The notes beneath the pieces are model-generated. The model ran no database searches, was not told the origin of the DNA, and worked only from the letters and a program-made list of their open reading frames with translations. The position numbers and the translations under genes were made by a program. Positions 59,701 through 64,000 of a DNA stretch of 64,000 bases are shown in pieces; position 1 is the first letter of the stretch, and the number at the start of each line of letters is the position of its first letter. The DNA lies in NCBI RefSeq assembly GCF_022201045.2, contig NC_068557.1, positions 4,030,001 through 4,094,000 on the forward strand. Reading direction: 5' to 3'. Source of the stretch: Citrus sinensis. Taxonomy: Eukaryota; Streptophyta; Magnoliopsida; Sapindales; Rutaceae.

Positions 59701-60976
59701 TAAAACACTGGTGTTCACAGCAATTTTCAAAGAATCATAAAGCAAACATGGAAGTCATATTAATAAATAAATATTAATATTCTATATCTTTATTAATTCA
59801 TGTTGAATTCATCTCTCAATTAAAGGTCGTTTCTACAAGTACAGTTTTGCGGAGTTTGTAGAGGATTTACTTCAATTTATTTTTCTTTTATCTTTTAGAA
59901 TTTTATTTTAAGTTAACATCATTTTGAAGAAAAAAACTTTTCCTTTTTTACTGTTTATTTTTCAGTTATTCTAATTTCTAAATTGTCTTCGCAATTTAGA
60001 GAAGAAAAAATGGAAGGTCATTGTGACAAGTGGCCACGTTAGAATCTCAATTGCATCATACTAAACAATACATTGTTGCCTCTGACAAAGTCATTCTCAA
60101 CGTTAACATTTTAAAATGTCACTCTTGCTAAAATAAGGGATATTTTTTTTATTGATATAGCTTTTAGCAAGAAACTTGTCTGGCTACATATAGTTATGTC
60201 ATAAGTTCCTAAATGGATAAAATGTGTCTCATATAAATTGGAAGAAAAATAGCTTATCATGGGACTAATGAGGGGTTTTCCAGTGATATCAATATCTAAA
60301 TGGGGATCATACAATTAAATTTACATTTACCTCATTTATATATTCATAATCATTCTTTGGTGCAATTGTTCATATTTTTTAAAATGCAAATCTGGAATCT
60401 TACAACATTGAAAAAGGTTCTTAAAATATTGTAAAATTTTGAAAAATCAGTTTACGAAATTGTAAAAGTCTTTTACAACATTATAAAATCCTATATCTAG
60501 ATTTTAAAGACACAGATGCCGAATCCAGAGAAAAACATATTTACTAAATATCATATGAAATTAATTAAAAATTAATTACCTCAAAAATTTATCTTAATTG
60601 ATGTGATATTAATTTGTGGATAGTTGAAAAGTATATGCAATACATTTTTTTTAAATATAAATATTTTATATTCAATTAATGGACATTATTCTTAGGTGTT
60701 TGATTGGATAATCTTTAAATATATTTATTTCATGTCACCCGAGTTTGAATCCTGTATTAAATGAGGTTGGAGGCTTGAAAAATCTATTTAATGTTTGTTC
60801 ACCCTCCTACATTTTTTAAATAAAAATTAAATATGAAAAGAAAATTTTAATGAATACCACTTCTTTGGAGGAAAGTTGTCTAAGCAATACAATTTTAATT
60901 AACATATTATCAATTTGGGCACGTTCTCCAGGGCTGATTACTTTGAATGGATCAGTCATACACTCATATGTGTGGC
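56781..60976. other. Gene-poor intergenic region
   Basis: Mostly AT-rich. A pair of near-repeats with ACATATATATACTA and AGTTTGAATA lies at 57138-57215. 58180-58900 is less AT-rich and may be old transposon DNA, but I see no domain in it. Poly-T, (ATT)n and similar simple tracts occur (58143-58170). Nothing else could be supported. Confidence 0.35.
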
Positions 60977-61076
60977 TGTGAGTTCATCGGCATATATTGA
61001 TTGCAGGCAGAGAAGTCTCTGTTCATTGTGAGTTCATCGGCATAGATTTATTGCAGGCAGAGAAGTCTATGTTCAT
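60977..61076. repeat. Tandem duplication of a 50-bp unit
   Basis: Two copies (60977-61026 and 61027-61076) share TGTGAGTTCATCGGCATA, then TTGCAGGCAGAGAAGTCT and GTTCAT, and differ at a few bases. No coding content. Confidence 0.9.
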
Positions 61077-62235
61077 TGCTATTAATGATTGGTGTACATA
61101 TGCCACCAGCTATCGAAGATGCACAACATTTTGAACAGTCTTATAACCATTTATTGATGCCTAATTGCAAGTGTATTCAGTATTAAATGTTAGGTCAAAG
61201 AACCTTTTTCTATCGACAAAAGCAGCACATTTGCAGTTGAAAGAATTATCTTCCTTTTATAGCTTTAACAGTTTTATTTGAATCGAATTAATTTAATATA
61301 TATGCCATGGTCAGGATATGCGACCTTATAAACTTCTACTTCCAGAGTTGAGAGAAATTCTCCATTCAGGAGGGTCCTTCTCAGACATGTAATTCAGGCT
61401 CGTCAGGTGGTGGGACATGAAAATGTATAGAGCAGAGAGCCCAGGAAGAGGAGCTGTTTTTATGTTATTTAGGGAAAGGGTTTAAGATTAATATAGAAAT
61501 AAGATAAATTTTTATTCTTACAGATTCATAAGAATAAAAGCTCAATTTATATAAAGATTTACAACATAATAAAGGAAAAGATTTAATTATGATTTGATTG
61601 ATTGGTAATGATTCAGTCGATTAATCTATAACTTTAAAATATGTTTCATCTTAATTTTCATGGATTCTTTTCAGTTTAAAATGAGGATAAAGTACAAATG
61701 GAATTAGCAACTTGAAGGGAGAATTATTGTTTATTTGAAATATTGAAATTAGTATTAATTTGTTTTATGATTTTAGGGGTTGGTTTCTCATGACAAAAAA
61801 TTGTATTGAGAAGTTTTTTTATATACAATTTTATGCAAATTAATATTTACAAACTGATTTGGCATAAACAGAATAATTAAAGAGTGATAACAGTCATTCT
61901 TTTTTAATTATGTGGGCTGATGATGATTTTATACAATCAATTTCCTCTTACCAGACCATTACTCATAATAAATTATGTCATTTGTTGTACAAATAAAATT
62001 ACAAACAGAATTGTCGTTGTTTTTATCAGCCCTTTCTCTATTAAAATTTCCTTCTTTTTTCTTTCCGTGTACAATTTAAACCCAGAACATGTTTTAAACT
62101 AAACTTCGAGGTCTCATTGATTTGCCGTAAAATTATTGTAACGCTAAGGCTCAAGTGATAAATATGGTGACTTTCAGATAAGATTTCTTCATTACACAGT
62201 CTAAATGTCCAACGGCACTTGTTTTGTAATAAATG
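61077..62235. other. AT-rich DNA upstream of PADRE gene 2
   Basis: No gene or bounded repeat was seen. Distal promoter sequence of the second PADRE gene may lie here. Confidence 0.35.
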
Positions 62236-62365
62236 CGCCAAACAAGTTGATTGAGAGAGATCACACAGACAGAGAGATTCAAAGCCGTCATAACTGACCA
62301 CCGTCCCCCCTCAAACATGGTTGCTTACTCTTCTAAAACAAACCTAGACTTTCTCTTAAAGTCAA
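62236..62365 (+). promoter_or_regulatory. Upstream block shared by both PADRE genes (copy 2)
   Basis: Contains AAGTTGATTGAGAGAG, AAAGCCGTCAT and GACTTTCTCTTAAAGTCAA, in the same order and orientation as at 53738-53850. The spacing between the shared words is longer here. Confidence 0.5.
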
Positions 62366-62393
62366 TTTTAATTTTTTTCCTTTAATTTTTGTG

Positions 62394-62403
62394 TATATAT
62401 AAA
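62394..62403 (+). promoter_or_regulatory. Candidate TATA box of PADRE gene 2
   Basis: TATATATAAA lies 67 bp before the ATG at 62470, giving a plausible short 5' UTR. It argues against a longer protein starting upstream of 62470. Confidence 0.5.
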
Positions 62404-62469
62404 TGTCAAATCTCCTTCAATCTCAAGTCTCAACTGCTGAACTTCTCTCTGAAAATTGAATTAATAACC

Positions 62470-63159
62470 ATGGGCAACTCGGTTTCATTTTCTCCGTGTT
62501 TTCAACCAAACTCAAGCTCTTCTTCTGCGGTAGTGAAGCTGATCTTCTGGGAAGGAAACACACGGATCCTCAACGGGAAACACATCGCCGGAGAGATCAT
62601 GTTCGATTCACCGGACAAAATGGTTTGCCATGCGGATTCCTTCTTCATTGGCCATCCCATCCCCGCTCTCGCCATCGACGACGAGCTCATGTCAGGCCAA
62701 ACCTATTTTGTTCTTCCCATTGATATGTTTGCATGTCGTGTTTTATCTGTTTCATCTCTGACAAGCTTATGCTCAATTACTAGCCCTAACAAAAAGGCGA
62801 AGGCGGCCACGGCAGCAGCAGCAGCTCCTATTAATTTCGGTGAGACTAGTCCTTTTGAATATTTAAAGGGTGATAATGGTAGGGTGCTGATCAAAGTGGT
62901 GCCAGAGTTTATAATAAGGTTGATCAATCGAGGCAAAGAAAGTGCATTAGGTAATAATTGTGATAATGCAAGTGGTGATCATTTTCTTTGTAGCACACCA
63001 GAATTGAAGAAGCATTATGATCAGTTGGTTGGATCAAGAGATCAAGTTTGGTCGCCAAAGCTTGAGACAATTTCAGAGCACAAGAATAACACTATAAGGT
63101 TTTCGCCATGCAGATTCATAGGGTTGGAATGGAAACAGAAAGAGAAGTCAATTTATTAG
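62470..63159 (+). CDS. PADRE (DUF4228) protein 2, paralogue of 53960-54601
   Basis: Single-exon gene of 229 aa. I place the start at the ATG giving MGNSVSFSPCF, which matches the paralogue and follows a TATA box. The open frame continues upstream only through a non-ATG codon. The same blocks as in copy 1 follow in order: VVKLIFWEGNTRILNGKH, LMSGQTYFVLPIDMF, an alanine-rich stretch (KAATAAAAAPINFG), FEYLKGDNGRVLIKVVPEF and CSTPELKKHYDQLVG ... WSPKLETISE. Gly2 fits N-myristoylation. It is longer than copy 1 through a Ser/Thr linker and a C-terminal extension (LEWKQKEKSIY). It is a membrane-associated stress-related protein by family; function is inferred only. Confidence 0.9.
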   Translation: MGNSVSFSPCFQPNSSSSSAVVKLIFWEGNTRILNGKHIAGEIMFDSPDKMVCHADSFFIGHPIPALAIDDELMSGQTYFVLPIDMFACRVLSVSSLTSLCSITSPNKKAKAATAAAAAPINFGETSPFEYLKGDNGRVLIKVVPEFIIRLINRGKESALGNNCDNASGDHFLCSTPELKKHYDQLVGSRDQVWSPKLETISEHKNNTIRFSPCRFIGLEWKQKEKSIY

Positions 63160-64000
63160 TTTAAATTGTTGAAAATAGAGATTGAATTGGTAATTGATCA
63201 TTAGTGATAAATATAAATAATTTTCAGTTTTACAGCCGTTGTTAGACTAGTTTAAAATTGATTGTTTGTACAAAAGTTATATAGTTATAATTTTTCGTTT
63301 TCTGTAAGTTTCTAGCCTTCTCCACTTGATACAGATAATTGAAACTATAAATGATGTTATATTGTTCTTGAATTCCAACTGTAAAATTGCTAGACCGCAT
63401 TTAATTTAGCAATCTAATATGTTAAATTTGACTTCGTATCCATAGCTAAAGGGAATTATATGCGCCACAAATAATTTATTCCAATGCCTATAATAATTTT
63501 CATTCGGATACAATTTTACAGATGGGGTTAGAACTTAATTAGAACATGATTTGCAATTAATGATATATAGTATCTAAGTTGATAATGACATGTAGTATCT
63601 AAGCCAATAATGATAATAACAATTTACTTTGTTCGCAAAGGTTTGGCCGAATAGCTTTTAAAAAGTTTTCTTTATGTGAACGCTTGAGTTCAAACTCTCA
63701 CTAAAAAAATTATAGAACAGATTTAACGCAGCTTTATTTATAGAATTTTATTAAATAAATATTTGGTGATAACGATTTACTTCATTGCGGGGTTGCATTT
63801 TATTATGTCTAAAAAAATAAATCATGTAGAAAAATTAATTGCCGTGAGTAAGAAGATGCACTTTACATGCAATATAACATGGGAAATTAACGAAGATAAT
63901 AGGAATGGAGAAATTAAATAGAGATGAAAGTAAGAATTTTGAAGCAATTTTACTTGTTGGTCATGAATCGACACCCTCTAAGCCACTGGCATGTTTGGTT
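63160..64000. other. 3' flank of PADRE gene 2 and AT-rich DNA
   Basis: This should hold the 3' UTR of PADRE gene 2. A B-box-like word (GAGTTCAAACTCTC, about 63689) hints at a SINE relic, but its borders could not be set. No other gene was seen to the end of the window. Confidence 0.35.

Noticed and set aside
62389..62469. N-terminal extension of PADRE gene 2
   Set aside because: It opens with a non-ATG codon and overlaps a TATA box. The MGNS start matches the paralogue and the family.
1..64000. CRISPR arrays, bacterial operons, organellar or viral insertions
   Set aside because: No regularly spaced repeats, no bacterial-type gene clusters and no organelle or viral genes were seen. The only reverse-transcribing relic is a plant Copia retrotransposon end.

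Overview
The window is nuclear DNA of a flowering plant, most likely a eudicot. Its genes are split by AT-rich introns with GT/AG borders, its protein families are plant-specific (PH-RCC1-FYVE-BRX, P-class PPR, DUF4228/PADRE), and its intergenic DNA is AT-rich and full of decayed plant transposons and SINEs. The look of the genes would fit Citrus or another Sapindales, but that is an impression and not a demonstrated placement. No bacterial, organellar, viral or CRISPR features were seen.

Layout. 0.3-1.3 kb: transposon debris. 1.7-9.3 kb (minus): a complete nine-coding-exon PRAF/RLD protein with PH, RCC1, FYVE and BRX domains, 1106 aa from my splice model. 9.3-12.7 kb: promoter, a 5'-truncated SINE, a MITE and a full SINE. 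12.7-17.9 kb: two abutting tandem copies of a small RING-H2 gene locus. The first copy is intact (14042-14539). The second has lost its whole coding region, so promoter-side DNA is joined to the 3' UTR, and it carries an LTR-like and a hAT insertion. 18.2-24.1 kb (minus): a homeodomain-like protein in eight coding exons (534 aa). 23.0-28.5 kb: a direct tandem duplication of that gene's first intron, first exon and upstream DNA. The distal copy has lost the ATG and first splice donor, and the proximal copy has gained a Mutator-type MITE whose empty site is preserved in the other copy. 29.2-30.1 kb: a Mutator-type element that may carry captured host sequence. 32.0-37.7 kb (minus): signal peptide peptidase, eleven exons, 342 aa, complete. 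39.9-42.1 kb (plus): an intronless PPR protein with 16 repeats. 44-46.2 kb: a SINE and a Tourist-like MITE. 46.7-47.2 kb (minus): a second intact RING-H2 paralogue in inverted orientation. 49.0-50.1 kb: a non-autonomous hAT element with a transposase remnant. 54.0-54.6 and 62.5-63.2 kb (plus): two PADRE (DUF4228) paralogues separated by a gene-poor stretch with a Copia 3' end and tandem repeats.

The genes do not form an operon or a pathway. They are independent plant loci: endosome/trafficking (PRAF), probable chromatin or transcription (homeodomain), ER intramembrane proteolysis (SPP), organelle RNA metabolism (PPR), ubiquitin ligation (RING) and stress-related PADRE proteins. Exon borders were read by eye from GT/AG signals and frame continuity. 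In the three multi-exon genes the exon lengths sum to a multiple of three with no internal stop. I saw no convincing new multi-gene system. The most interesting content is the structural history: two independent tandem duplications in which one copy lost its coding start or coding body, plus several transposons with exact target-site duplications.
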